DNA of 64,000 nt from Anaerolineae bacterium (GCA_016926255.1 JAFGOY010000011.1:207307-271306); one strand, 5' to 3'. Positions 54,201 through 62,713 are shown, counted from the stretch's first letter. Notes: generated from the sequence alone by a model not told the origin. Numbers and translations are program-made.

Positions 54201-56018
54201 TCAAACCGGGATGTGGAATTCTTTTTCCCCGGTCTTTGGCTGGCGCGCTTCTTCTTCATCTTTTCGAGTGCGCAGCACTTTGAGCGGGATCGTGACAGTG
54301 GTGAGGGTGCCGCTGCCCGGTTCGGAGTCGATCTTCAGGAAGCCTTCGATTAGTGTGGCGCGTTCGTAGAGGTTGATCAGTCCCAGGTGGCCCTCGCGCT
54401 CGCGTGCCTCCAGCAATGCCTGCTCAACATCGAAGCCTACACCGTCATCTCTGATGCCCAGCACCAGCACATCCTGGCGGAGGCCCATATGAATCTGGAT
54501 CAGGCTGGCTTTGGCATGTTTGCGAGCGTTGTTTAGCGTCTCAGTGACAATCGAAAAGAGCGTCTGGGTTGTATGCGAGTCAAGGAGTTGATCGCAGTTG
54601 CCTTCGATGTTTACTTCAATAATCTGATCGTAGGTTTCTTTCATCTGGATGGCGAGCTGTTGCAATCCCGCTCCCAGCCCTTTCTCCAGTGACTTGGGTC
54701 TCAGTTCAAACAGCATCGCGCGGATTTCTTTGGCGGTGCGCCGTGCCATATCTTCGATCTGGTACAATTCGTTCATTGCCTCGTCGGGCGTTTTGTCGAT
54801 GACTCGGCGAATAAAATTGAGGCGCATTGTGATTGCCGATACGGTCTGCGTTGGCCCGTCGTGGAGATCGGCGGCAAGCTGGGCGCGAGCGGCCTTCTCG
54901 ACTTCGACGATACGGTCGCGCTGTTCCAGAAGCGAACTGTAAAGCTTGGCATTGTTCAGCGAAGCGGCAGCCTGGTTCGCTATTGCTCCCATCAGCTTGA
55001 TGTGGATATCGCTGAAGGCATTTTTCTGCTTGCTGCCGGTCAGCAGAATGCCGTAAGAATCCTGTCCGGAACTTAGAGGTAGGCATAAAACGGTTTTACA
55101 GGTGCGGAAGCTCTTGAAAAGGTTCAATTCGGGGTCTTCGTCGGGCGCATTGGCAACGATAGGTTCCGACAAATTGATCGCCGTGGCGATGACTCCTTCC
55201 GTGCCGGGAACGATCACATCGTGATCGATGGGAGCCAGGGTATCGCTGGCCCGCATCATACGTAAAATCGTACTGGATTCGTTATCAGCCTTGTCATCAA
55301 TCTCATCGAAGAGAAGAATTGCCCCAAACAGGGGGCCTTTGACTCCCACCCGTTCAAGACCTTCCAGGCCAAAATCGACGGCAGAGTTCAATACCCTGGT
55401 CGGATCAAGTTTGGATGCGCTGAGGACCTCCGCCATGTCGATGAAGACGCTCATGTATTCGGCGGTCCGGTTGTGATTCGCATTTTGATACTGGCTGCCT
55501 GTAAAGCGGCGGCGTGGTACAAACGTGCGGTCGCGAATGAGCAGGTTTGTCAGTGGCCCAGCCGTTGGTAGGGACAGCAGCATGGTTACCAGCGCAGGGT
55601 TGTCGAAAGACACCTGTCCAGGATTGATGATATAGGCAATCGCCAGCGAGATCGCTGCTGTGACGCTGCCGACGATCAGACCGGTCAGCCAGGAATAGTG
55701 AAGCCCTGCCAGGGCAACGGGCAGGACACCGATCCAGGCGACACGAAGATCTATGATGGCGACGGCGGCGACAGTCAGAACGAGATCGATAGAAATGGCG
55801 AGCAGCGTAATGAATGGATACCAGTGTTCCTGGAGGAGGAACAATGCAATAAGCAGGTTGGTGACGGCTGCAATAACAATGACATACAGGATCGGGACGA
55901 CATCTTGTTGGGATATACCTGGCCCAACGAAAGTAAAAACCAGCAGCGCCGCTGGTAATGTCCAACGCAGCCCGAATATTCCCCACTCCTGACGTCCAGG
56001 TTTTACGCGTTTGAACAC
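54201..56018 (-). CDS. Membrane sensor histidine kinase (NarX-type HisKA_3, GAF)
   Basis: 605 residues. Six or so membrane helices (about 18-160) are followed by a GAF domain (about 200-365), a HisKA_3 box LAADLHDGPTQTVSAI with the phospho-accepting H386, and a HATPase domain with TETLNNARKHA, IRDDGVGFD and REGHLGLINLYERA. Unlike the protein at 13755 this kinase is complete. A LuxR-type response regulator is the normal partner; none is adjacent, so it is an orphan. Upstream is a TATAAT on the minus strand at 56078-56073. Confidence 0.92.
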   Translation of the reverse strand: MFKRVKPGRQEWGIFGLRWTLPAALLVFTFVGPGISQQDVVPILYVIVIAAVTNLLIALFLLQEHWYPFITLLAISIDLVLTVAAVAIIDLRVAWIGVLPVALAGLHYSWLTGLIVGSVTAAISLAIAYIINPGQVSFDNPALVTMLLSLPTAGPLTNLLIRDRTFVPRRRFTGSQYQNANHNRTAEYMSVFIDMAEVLSASKLDPTRVLNSAVDFGLEGLERVGVKGPLFGAILLFDEIDDKADNESSTILRMMRASDTLAPIDHDVIVPGTEGVIATAINLSEPIVANAPDEDPELNLFKSFRTCKTVLCLPLSSGQDSYGILLTGSKQKNAFSDIHIKLMGAIANQAAASLNNAKLYSSLLEQRDRIVEVEKAARAQLAADLHDGPTQTVSAITMRLNFIRRVIDKTPDEAMNELYQIEDMARRTAKEIRAMLFELRPKSLEKGLGAGLQQLAIQMKETYDQIIEVNIEGNCDQLLDSHTTQTLFSIVTETLNNARKHAKASLIQIHMGLRQDVLVLGIRDDGVGFDVEQALLEAREREGHLGLINLYERATLIEGFLKIDSEPGSGTLTTVTIPLKVLRTRKDEEEARQPKTGEKEFHIPV

Positions 56019-56356
56019 AAGTGATCCGTCCAGTCCGATTACCAGATGATTCGTTCTATTGCTATCACCGTCATTATAAATTAAAAAGAAGGCAAATACC
56101 GCCGTAATAATTCCAATAACCTATCATTTTCATGAAATATTCAGGCATCTGCTTTTGAACCTGTGGTCAAGACTTATAGACCCTGATACTATGAATTTTG
56201 ACCATCAACTCTCAAATATTAATACCAGAGCAGCGTAATTGCATCAACTCAACAGATGCGAATAGGGTGACATTGACGTACTATCTTAGGAACCATCCCC
56301 TATTCGACGAGTATAGGGGCACGCTGCCTGTTAGCCGATTCGATGGAGTGAGTGCT
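56019..56356. promoter_or_regulatory. AT-rich divergent intergenic region
   Basis: Clearly richer in A+T than its surroundings. TATAAT on the minus strand at 56078-56073 probably serves the kinase gene. An open frame runs on the plus strand from 56198 into the next gene, but its first 53 codons look non-coding, and GGAG precedes a GTG at 56357. The region probably holds both promoters. Confidence 0.4.
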
Positions 56357-58768
56357 GTGTCAGAACAACCTGATAAACGACGAATCTACCTGGGTATGTT
56401 TTTGATCGCCCTGACCTCGTTGGCGTTGGAGATCACCTTTACCCGGTTTTTAAGCGTGACAACCTGGTATCACCTGGCCTTTTTTACGATTGGCACCGCC
56501 ATGCTGGGAATGACCGCCGGGGCGACCATCGTCTATCTCAAACCTCACTGGTTCGCGGGAAAGAGATTATATCAGACTATCACAGAATCCTCGTACGCTT
56601 TTGCTCTCGTTACCCCTTTTTCGCTCGTTGTCCTGTCGGTCACACCGCTGGGAAATGCAGATTTTTCTATCTTTGTGAGAATTCTCTTCACCCTGATATC
56701 GACCACCGCCTGCGCAGTGCCCTTCTTCTTTTCTGGGATTGCCGTTTCGGGGATTCTGACCAAGTCGACTCTTCCCTATGGCCATATCTATGCCAGCGAT
56801 CTTTTGGGCGCGGCGATGGGCTGTCTGCTGGTGTTGGGCGGTCTGGAACTGTTCGATGCCCCCAGCCTGATCATCCTGTGTGCCGCAATCGGTGCCCTGG
56901 CCGGGCTATGTTTTGCCGGACGACTGGTCGGCACAAGGCAGAAACGGATGGGATTCCTCCTTGTCGCCAGTCTGGTGGCAATCTCTATCATCAACACACA
57001 AGTGCGGTGGCTGCGCCCCTATATCGTCAAAGGGTATAAGGATAACATCTCTGATTATCAGTATGAAGAATGGAATTCTTTCTCTCATGTTGTGGTCTAT
57101 CAGGAGGAAACCGGACCTCCCTGGTATTGGGCACAGAGTTTTCAGGCACCGGAATACACCGTCACCCAGCATATGATGCGCATCGACGGCTCCGCCGGGA
57201 CGACCGTTCATCAGTTTCGTTCTGACGAAGATATCGAGTTCTTATACTATGACGCGACGAATGTTGCCCATTATCTTCGTCCCGATGGGCGGGCCTGCGT
57301 GATCGGTGTGGGTGGTGGGCGGGATATCCAGTCGGCGCTGCTTTTCGGGCATGACAGCGTGGTTGGCGTCGAACTCAATCCGATCTTTACCCGGCTGCTT
57401 CGCAATGAGTTTGCGGATTTCTCCGGGCTGGCAGATCGACCGGATGTCGAACTGGTGGCGGATGAGGCGCGCAGCTATTTTTCACGCACGGACGTGGAAT
57501 GCAATGTGATGCAAATGTCGCTGGTCGATACGTGGGCGGCGACCGGTGCGGGAGCATTTGCGCTGTCCGAGAACAGTATTTACACCATCGAAGCCTGGCA
57601 AGTATTTCTCAACCGGCTGGATGATGGCGGCGTCTTCACCGTATCGCGCTGGTACAACCCGGAGAATCCAAGCGGGATAGGCAGATTCGTCAGCCTTGCG
57701 GTGGGAACACTGTTCGAATCGGGGATCGATACGCCAGCCGATCATATCACAATCGTCTCGAACGGGTATATATCGACTCTGATCATGAGTCGGGAACCGC
57801 TAACAGATGACGATATCAGCACGCTGCGGGCGATCAGCGATGATCTTGATTATGAACTGACGATCCTGCCCGGCCAGCAGACTGCCGACCCCACTTTGCG
57901 GGCGATCATGGAAGCGCAGTCGATGGCTGATCTCCTCGATATTGTCGGAGCGATGCCTTATAACTATGCCCCACCGCGTGACGAGAGTCCGTACTTTTTC
58001 CACCAACTGCGATTCAAGAACCTGGCGGCGATCTCGCAGGATGAGCCGGAAGAGGGTGTGATCAAGGGCAACCTGGAAGCAACCAGGACGCTGGCTCTGC
58101 TGATCATCTGCCTGTCAGTTCTGGTGATTGCCACAGTTGCCGTTCCACTGCTCATCAAAAAGCGAAATCTATCGAAGTTGGGAGAAATTCCGCCAGCGGT
58201 GATCTGGCCTGCGGCGGTCTATTTCTCCCTGATCGGCATTGGGTTCATGCTTACCGAGATCGGCCTGATTCAACGGCTGTCCGTCTTTTTGAGCCACCCG
58301 ATCTATGCGCTGGGGATTTTACTATTCACGGTCATTCTCAGCGCTGGTATCGGCAGCTTGCTCAGTGAACGACTGCCGTTGACCAATCGGCCCTGGATAT
58401 TCATCTACCCGGTGGTGACTGCCGCCGCGATACTGGGAAGCTATTTCCTGTTGTCGTATCTGGTCCGGCAGATGGTGACGGCGACCATGCTGATCAAGGT
58501 TATCACGTCGATATTGATCATCGCCCCGGTTGGAATCCTGCTTGGCTTCTTCTTTCCCACCGGGATGAAACTGGTCGAGGCGCTGGGCGCGGAAGAAACG
58601 CCCTGGTACTGGGCACTGAATGGTATCTTCGGGACGCTTTGCTCGGCACTTGGGGTATTCCTGGCAATATTCAGCAGTATTTCGACCAATATCTATATTG
58701 CGGTGGTGGCCTATGGGCTGCTCCCGATCTTTATTTATCAAATCGTAAGATGGCAGGGGCGCAGTTGA
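56357..58768 (+). CDS. Polytopic membrane protein fused to spermidine-synthase-like domain
   Basis: 803 residues from the GTG at 56357 (GGAG upstream); a TTG at 56198 would add 53 residues. About seven membrane helices (first about 230 residues), then a Rossmann-fold domain resembling spermidine synthases (VIGVGGGRDIQSALLFG, VVGVELNPIFTRLL, YTIEAWQVFLNRLDDGGVFTVSRW), then about six to seven more helices at the end. Such fused proteins are common in environmental bacteria and have no proven function; polyamine synthesis by a membrane protein is not shown. The FkbM gene follows 42 bases later. Confidence 0.82.
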   Translation: MSEQPDKRRIYLGMFLIALTSLALEITFTRFLSVTTWYHLAFFTIGTAMLGMTAGATIVYLKPHWFAGKRLYQTITESSYAFALVTPFSLVVLSVTPLGNADFSIFVRILFTLISTTACAVPFFFSGIAVSGILTKSTLPYGHIYASDLLGAAMGCLLVLGGLELFDAPSLIILCAAIGALAGLCFAGRLVGTRQKRMGFLLVASLVAISIINTQVRWLRPYIVKGYKDNISDYQYEEWNSFSHVVVYQEETGPPWYWAQSFQAPEYTVTQHMMRIDGSAGTTVHQFRSDEDIEFLYYDATNVAHYLRPDGRACVIGVGGGRDIQSALLFGHDSVVGVELNPIFTRLLRNEFADFSGLADRPDVELVADEARSYFSRTDVECNVMQMSLVDTWAATGAGAFALSENSIYTIEAWQVFLNRLDDGGVFTVSRWYNPENPSGIGRFVSLAVGTLFESGIDTPADHITIVSNGYISTLIMSREPLTDDDISTLRAISDDLDYELTILPGQQTADPTLRAIMEAQSMADLLDIVGAMPYNYAPPRDESPYFFHQLRFKNLAAISQDEPEEGVIKGNLEATRTLALLIICLSVLVIATVAVPLLIKKRNLSKLGEIPPAVIWPAAVYFSLIGIGFMLTEIGLIQRLSVFLSHPIYALGILLFTVILSAGIGSLLSERLPLTNRPWIFIYPVVTAAAILGSYFLLSYLVRQMVTATMLIKVITSILIIAPVGILLGFFFPTGMKLVEALGAEETPWYWALNGIFGTLCSALGVFLAIFSSISTNIYIAVVAYGLLPIFIYQIVRWQGRS

Positions 58769-58810
58769 TCCTCTTTTGTAGACGATGTATGCATCTGTAG
58801 AGAATCGCCA

Positions 58811-59641
58811 ATGAAACAGGGATTGACCTATCGACTATATCGATTTGCGAAACGGTGGTTGGGCGATTCGGTGTTTCGATGGTTTGGAAAATCCGCTCTA
58901 ACGTGCCTCCCACGCAGGTTACTCCTGTATCCGAATAAAAAGCTGCGGCTTGAGACGGTGCTGGTTGATCGGGAACTCTGGGAATTCTCGTTTACCGCCC
59001 CGCTCAAAGTGGCTTATCAGGCTTCGACCAGAGGTATCGAAAATATTATCTGCTGGATAATCACACGATACTGTACAGGCGGCATGACCTGCGTTGATGT
59101 TGGGGCCAATTACGGTTATCTCACCCTGGTGATGGCCCAGCAGGTATCTCCCGGTGGAACGGTGCTGTCATTCGAGCCCAATCCAAACATTTGTCCGGTG
59201 TTGGTCCGAAACATCGGCGACAACGGTTATCGGTCTGTTGGTCGCGCTTTCGAGTGCGCCATCGCTGCTGTCGATGGACACATGCTGCCCTTTCAATTTC
59301 CACGCTGCGATCAACCGATCGACGTGCTGACCAGAACCGTCGACAGTATTGTCGCCGAGCATGACCTGTCAGCACTTGATCTGATCAAGATCGATATTGA
59401 TGGCCCTGAACTGGAAGCCCTGCGGGGTGCTGCCGAGTCGATACGCAAGTATCGGCCAGTCATCGTCACCGAAGTTAACCGCCAGAAGGATGAGATTCTC
59501 CACTTTCTGACCGATCTCGGTTATCGATGCTTCGACATTCGTGGAAATGAAATTGAACGCGCGGAGTCTCTGGAACTTCCATGTAACGTTCTGGCCTGCA
59601 CGCTTCCCCAGTACCAGATTATCTACGACCGTTTGCCTTAG
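58811..59641 (+). CDS. FkbM-family methyltransferase
   Basis: 276-residue SAM-dependent O-methyltransferase-like protein. The SAM motif is TCVDVGANYGYLTLVMAQ with downstream VLSFEPNP, and the family end LIKIDIDGPELEALRGA. FkbM proteins methylate sugars of surface glycans and antibiotics; the glycan genes upstream make that plausible. It is the last host-like gene before the tRNA fragment. Confidence 0.9.
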   Translation: MKQGLTYRLYRFAKRWLGDSVFRWFGKSALTCLPRRLLLYPNKKLRLETVLVDRELWEFSFTAPLKVAYQASTRGIENIICWIITRYCTGGMTCVDVGANYGYLTLVMAQQVSPGGTVLSFEPNPNICPVLVRNIGDNGYRSVGRAFECAIAAVDGHMLPFQFPRCDQPIDVLTRTVDSIVAEHDLSALDLIKIDIDGPELEALRGAAESIRKYRPVIVTEVNRQKDEILHFLTDLGYRCFDIRGNEIERAESLELPCNVLACTLPQYQIIYDRLP

Positions 59642-59655
59642 CTGGGATCATGACG

Positions 59656-59683
59656 TAAAAAAGCCCCTGTGAAGGGGCTTTTT
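59656..59683. terminator. Bidirectional intrinsic terminator
   Basis: Stem of five GC pairs (59663-59667 with 59674-59678), extended by A-T pairs; A run on one side, T run on the other, so it works on both strands. It ends FkbM on the plus strand and lies directly downstream of the tRNA fragment on the minus strand, as expected of a tRNA gene's own terminator. Confidence 0.85.
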
Positions 59684-59684
59684 A

Positions 59685-59727
59685 TGGGCACAACAGGACT
59701 CGAACCTGTGACCTCACGGCAGATTTA
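59685..59727 (-). pseudogene. tRNA 3' half, candidate attachment site of an integrated element
   Basis: On the minus strand the sequence gives the 3' anticodon-stem strand TCTGC, a nine-base variable region, a T arm with stem ACAGG/CCTGT and loop TTCGAGT, and acceptor strand TGTGCCC with discriminator A at 59685; no CCA is encoded. The 5' half (a GGGCACA acceptor strand would be expected near 59,760) is absent. tRNA likeness ends in the anticodon loop at about 59727, a usual crossover place for tyrosine integrases. TAAATCTGC recalls tRNA-Tyr, but the variable region is short for that, so the identity is open. Confidence 0.7.
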
Positions 59728-59839
59728 GAAAAATTCCTTAGTACACAAAATCGATTCGGGTATTTTTTCGAACCTGTTCCACGTGCTTTTTAGGAGCTGC
59801 AGGTCGTTGTTCGACTATGCGGTTTTCTTTGATTCGGAA

Positions 59840-59898
59840 AGAGCATGGCTGTGAAGTTTGGCGACTCCGCCATGCTCTCCAGGTGAAAGAGGATAAAC
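59840..59898 (+). ncRNA. Conserved hairpin leader, copy A
   Basis: A 10-bp perfect stem (59840-59849 with 59869-59878) closes a 19-base loop that ends TTTGGCGACTCC. Two bases later comes AGGTGAAAGAGG, the ribosome-binding stretch, six bases before the ATG at 59899. Loop and downstream stretch match copies B (61008) and C (63418). Confidence 0.75.
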
Positions 59899-60144
59899 AT
59901 GAACGAGCAGTATAACGTTGTTGCAGTGAAGGTGACCGGCAAGAAGTATCGAATGGTTGACAGCTCGCAGTGTTCAGAACTGGGAATTGGCACATGTGCG
60001 AGAGGGATACTCAGGCGGGTGCTGAAGCGGTACAAGCTGCCGGTCTTTGATATGCGGTTTCCACGACCTTCCCAGAAGTATTTTGACAATCTTCCCTGTG
60101 ATCACGTCGTTGTGATAGTCCGGCCAGTCCTGGCCGAGTGCTGA
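59899..60144 (+). CDS. Unknown small protein, first gene of the element
   Basis: 81 residues, not recognised. Mixed beta/alpha pattern: VVAVKVTGKKYRMV, a helix GILRRVLKRYKLPV, and an end YFDNLPCDHVVVIVRP; basic overall. Hairpin leader A immediately upstream with a strong ribosome-binding site. The next gene starts 12 bases after its stop, so the two are cotranscribed. Confidence 0.65.
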   Translation: MNEQYNVVAVKVTGKKYRMVDSSQCSELGIGTCARGILRRVLKRYKLPVFDMRFPRPSQKYFDNLPCDHVVVIVRPVLAEC

Positions 60145-60156
60145 TCGGAGGGGAAA

Positions 60157-60318
60157 ATGAACATTGTGAAAGTACGCATTATGGGCAAGAAGGAGCAGAT
60201 AGACCGGGTGGTGGAAAAGATATCAAAAGTTGTGGAGGTCGCCGAGCAATCTGGTCACTATGCCAACCGGGGCGATGATCAGACTTTCAGAGTCTATCTG
60301 ACCATATTGGAAAAATAG
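60157..60318 (+). CDS. Small DUF3970-like protein
   Basis: 53 residues from the ATG at 60157, with GGAGGGG just upstream. VKVRIMGKKEQIDRVVEKI, then YANRGDDQTFRVYLTI, gives a beta-alpha-beta-beta pattern much like the DUF3970 proteins of phages and Firmicutes elements (a tentative match from memory). Function unknown. Follows the 81-residue gene by 12 bases. Confidence 0.6.
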   Translation: MNIVKVRIMGKKEQIDRVVEKISKVVEVAEQSGHYANRGDDQTFRVYLTILEK

Positions 60319-60345
60319 TCCTGATTATTCAGTAAGGGGTTGAAA

Positions 60346-60678
60346 ATGAGCGAGAAAGAAAAAGACTTGGAAAGACAGCTAAAAAGAGAACTGTTTTTGA
60401 GATTGACTGATGCACATTTTGGAGCATTGATGAAAACTGCAAGAGTGGCATCAGGAATGACACAAGAGCAGTTGGGGCAAGAGTGTCGGCCATTTAGTTA
60501 TATGACTGCGGATATGGTTTATAACCGCGAAAGTGGCCGTGTGGCATTGTCATATCGCGAGTTGCTTGGTGTATCGCATGCAACCGGTGTGAGTGTCGAT
60601 GATTTGCTGGGTGTGGAGAGATTATACGATGTTCTTGATCAGATAGAAGCTGTCAGAAATGGTCATTATCGGGAGTGA
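60346..60678 (+). CDS. XRE-family helix-turn-helix regulator
   Basis: 110 residues from the ATG at 60346 (AAGGGG six bases upstream). The HTH lies at about 30-85: FGALMKTARVASGMTQEQLG, then a recognition-helix region around TADMVYNRESGRVALSYREL and the end LGVSHATGVSVDDLLG. A helical tail follows. Such proteins are usual repressors of mobile elements. The pairs of GAGCATGG-type repeats in the leaders are possible, but unproven, targets. Confidence 0.82.
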   Translation: MSEKEKDLERQLKRELFLRLTDAHFGALMKTARVASGMTQEQLGQECRPFSYMTADMVYNRESGRVALSYRELLGVSHATGVSVDDLLGVERLYDVLDQIEAVRNGHYRE

Positions 60679-60726
60679 TAAGTGCTGATTACTGGGGGGA
60701 ATAGGCACCAATAAAGGAGGTAAATC

Positions 60727-60990
60727 GTGGCAGCTCGTGATTATGAAATACGGCGTTGGGTGTGTGGTAGCTGCCTGGCAATCTACTATGCACCATTTGC
60801 GGACTATACAGAATGCCCGGTGTGCGGCGGCTGGGAAGGTTGTGAGTGTGAATCGTGCCAGCGCCTGGCCGATCATCTTGAAGCCGGTGAGTACAAAGAA
60901 TCCGAAAAGTATCTGCATCCGGGGAAACGGATTGTGAGTTGGTCGGCTTCCGAAGGTGCGATCATTGAACCTGAACCTTTGCCGTTTTAG
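60727..60990 (+). CDS. Zinc-ribbon-like small protein
   Basis: 87 residues from a GTG at 60727, five bases after a perfect AAAGGAGGT (60713-60721). Cysteine pairs CGSC, CPVC and CECESC in the first 45 residues form one zinc ribbon and a further Cys cluster; the rest is acidic. Family not recognised. Its 3' end is followed directly by hairpin leader B. Confidence 0.7.
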   Translation: MAARDYEIRRWVCGSCLAIYYAPFADYTECPVCGGWEGCECESCQRLADHLEAGEYKESEKYLHPGKRIVSWSASEGAIIEPEPLPF

Positions 60991-61007
60991 TGTCGATTGA
61001 ACTGAAA

Positions 61008-61063
61008 AGAGCATGGCACGATCTGGCGACTCTGCCATGCTCTACAGGTGAAAGAGGGTAAAG
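61008..61063 (+). ncRNA. Conserved hairpin leader, copy B
   Basis: Same 10-bp stem as copy A (61008-61017 with 61034-61043), with a shorter 16-base loop that keeps TGGCGACTC. Then CAGGTGAAAGAGGGTAAAG and the ATG at 61064. Loop shortening with an intact stem supports a structural role. Confidence 0.75.
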
Positions 61064-61300
61064 ATGAAAGTCTATGTGGTTGTGATCGAAGGAATGAAGT
61101 GTTCTCGCGACGAGGAACCCTGCGAATATGAAAAGACGTTCGGGGTTGCCGGCGTGCACGAGGATTTCAGCGGCGCTCTGCAGCATGCGTATTACCTGAT
61201 GGAACACAGTCCCGGTGTGCTGGGCGCCAGCGTCTGTGAGTGCGTCCTGGGTGACTGGGCGGGCGTCGAAGTGGCGTTGAGCGCCAGGCAGTATGTATGA
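61064..61300 (+). CDS. Unknown small protein behind leader B
   Basis: 78 residues, not recognised: VYVVVIEGMKCSRDEEPCEYEKTFGV, a helical middle ALQHAYYLMEHSPG and an end CECVLGDWAGVEVALSA. Four Cys. Leader B supplies the ribosome-binding site. No resemblance by eye to the product behind leader A. Confidence 0.62.
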   Translation: MKVYVVVIEGMKCSRDEEPCEYEKTFGVAGVHEDFSGALQHAYYLMEHSPGVLGASVCECVLGDWAGVEVALSARQYV

Positions 61301-61660
61301 AGCTGGTATGGCGTGTCGGCCCGGGCCCGGGTTGGGGAAAAAGAAAATCGGAGCCACCAGGCGTCGCCCGATGTCCCCGACCATTGTGCCAATAGTATAG
61401 CATGGCACGTTGGAAACTGGCAAAAAGGGTGGCAGAAAATAAGGTGAACCGGGTTGAGCTTGATGTTCCCGACCATTGTCGGGGGTTCGGGGGCAGCGCC
61501 CCCGCCGGTAGTCAGATGGAGGCGGTGTCAGTGATGGAGATCGATGCGGTGTCGGCCTGGTGGGGATGCCCCTTGGTGACTTTGTTCGAGGGCGGTCCAT
61601 TTCTTCGGTGACGACTATTGTTTAATGTGTTGGATAACAATCTAGTCTATGGAGGACAAA
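61301..61660 (+). other. Intergenic stretch with imperfect direct repeat and hairpins
   Basis: Contains an 18-base repeat, GATGTCCCCGACCATTGT at 61370-61387 and the same with one change at 61462-61479, 92 bases apart. The second copy extends into a perfect 6-bp hairpin (CCCGAC/GTCGGG), and a GGGGGC/GCCCCC hairpin follows near 61489-61503. An inverted repeat GTGCCA/TGGCAC (61386-61391, 61403-61408) flanks a TAGTATAG box. A 69-codon frame from 61402 lacks a ribosome-binding site; I do not call it a gene. Confidence 0.45.
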
Positions 61661-61906
61661 ATGATCGAAGTGAGAGCATTCAAACTGGAGAGTGGACAGA
61701 GAGGCGTTGCTTTGCTGCGGGAGGCGTTTCCTCAGCCGGTATGGTACTGCTACACCGGTGATGATGATGAAACGCTGGATGTAGTCGGGTTTGCTGTGGA
61801 CATCTTGAATGACCTGGGCATGACGGTGAAGGTCTCTGTGCATGCCGATATGGCTGAACTGATGGTGTCCAGGGTCAGGCGGCGTTACGCTGCCGGTATG
61901 AACTAG
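61661..61906 (+). CDS. Unknown small protein of the element
   Basis: 81 residues from the ATG at 61661; GGAGGA ends five bases before it, so the ATG at 61649 is too early. EVRAFKLESGQRGVALLREAF, then a helix and KVSVHADMAELMVSRVRRRY. Not recognised. A minus-strand terminator lies directly after its stop. Confidence 0.62.
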   Translation: MIEVRAFKLESGQRGVALLREAFPQPVWYCYTGDDDETLDVVGFAVDILNDLGMTVKVSVHADMAELMVSRVRRRYAAGMN

Positions 61907-61914
61907 CCGACTGG

Positions 61915-61950
61915 CAAAAAAGAGAGGGGCATCCAGACTCGATGCCCCTC
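61915..61950 (-). terminator. Intrinsic terminator of the sigma-like gene
   Basis: On the minus strand a perfect 10-bp stem (61950-61941 with 61933-61924), seven-base loop, then T-rich sequence with six T (61921-61916). On the plus strand it lacks a T run. Confidence 0.85.
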
Positions 61951-61958
61951 AGAACGGG

Positions 61959-62681
61959 TTACCGATTTACGAGGTAGTTTTTGAAGTGATTACGGATGCT
62001 TTTCAGACTGCGGAACATATGGTCAGTTATTGTGTTGACCGAAAGGCCAAGCTCATAGGCTGCCTTATCTTTGGGGATGGAGAGCAGGGCACACAGGAAA
62101 CCCCATGCGTGCTGCGGGACAAGGTTGGGCGGGGCTTCATTGAGAGACTGCTCGATAGCGTTGGTCAGGTCGATGCGGAGGTCGGCGAGTTCGACCCAAT
62201 CGCGGCGTGTCCCGTCAGGCCAGACGATATCGGCGTGGTCGCGCAGTTCTACGAGTGTGTAATCGCGCCAGAATTCGGTGGAAAATTGGTAACGTGTTTT
62301 TTCATATACCTGGTATTCTGCTTCGGGCGGTTTCGGTTCGTCGTTTGCATTGTAACCGGCGAAGTCTCCAAGGTTTGCAACACGTTCGCGGTAAAGACGT
62401 TCGACGCACAGATACGCTTTGTTTTTGCCATCCATGGCGAGGCGGTTCGACAAACCCCATGCGGTTCTGAAATTGCGGTCTTTTATCCAGTTGGGGTTCT
62501 CGGTGAGATGTGTCCAGAGAGCGAACAGTGCTTCCTGGACAGCATCATCAACCAGGTCAGAAGGTATGCTCATTTGGTGGTTCAGAATGTGGAGAAGTTT
62601 CTTCCGGGTCATTTCTACCAGCTCGTCGAAAGTAAAGCTGCCCCAGTTGGTGGGGTAAGTGGTCGTCGGGTCGGTCGTCAT
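61959..62681 (-). CDS. Sigma-70-like transcription factor of the element
   Basis: 240 residues from the ATG at 62681 with AAAGGAG upstream. An early segment, DLVDDAVQEALFALWTHL ... AWGLSNRLAMDG, resembles region 2 of ECF-type sigma factors, and the end, IPKDKAAYELGLSVNTITDHMFRSLKSIRNHF, resembles the region 4 helix-turn-helix. The middle is longer than in ordinary ECF factors. Such proteins in mobile elements often switch on late genes. Similarity is from pattern only. The gene has its own terminator and follows the 105-codon gene on the same strand after another terminator. Confidence 0.68.
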   Translation of the reverse strand: MTTDPTTTYPTNWGSFTFDELVEMTRKKLLHILNHQMSIPSDLVDDAVQEALFALWTHLTENPNWIKDRNFRTAWGLSNRLAMDGKNKAYLCVERLYRERVANLGDFAGYNANDEPKPPEAEYQVYEKTRYQFSTEFWRDYTLVELRDHADIVWPDGTRRDWVELADLRIDLTNAIEQSLNEAPPNLVPQHAWGFLCALLSIPKDKAAYELGLSVNTITDHMFRSLKSIRNHFKNYLVNR

Positions 62682-62713
62682 CGTAAGTGCTCCTTTGTGA
62701 GTAACTGCGGTGG

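Noticed and set aside
59728..59730. CTA anticodon read from the tRNA fragment (a suppressor tRNA)
   Set aside because: The apparent CTA spans the junction with element sequence and there is no 5' half, so it is not a tRNA.
59790..60089. Minus-strand frames over the leaders giving a similar peptide (MAESPN...)
   Set aside because: The similarity comes only from the leader repeat itself; the compensatory stem changes and Shine-Dalgarno placement favour RNA on the plus strand.
61402..61611. 69-codon plus-strand frame starting MARWKLAKRV
   Set aside because: The first 20 codons look gene-like, but there is no ribosome-binding site, and the frame then passes through two hairpins and a repeat copy.
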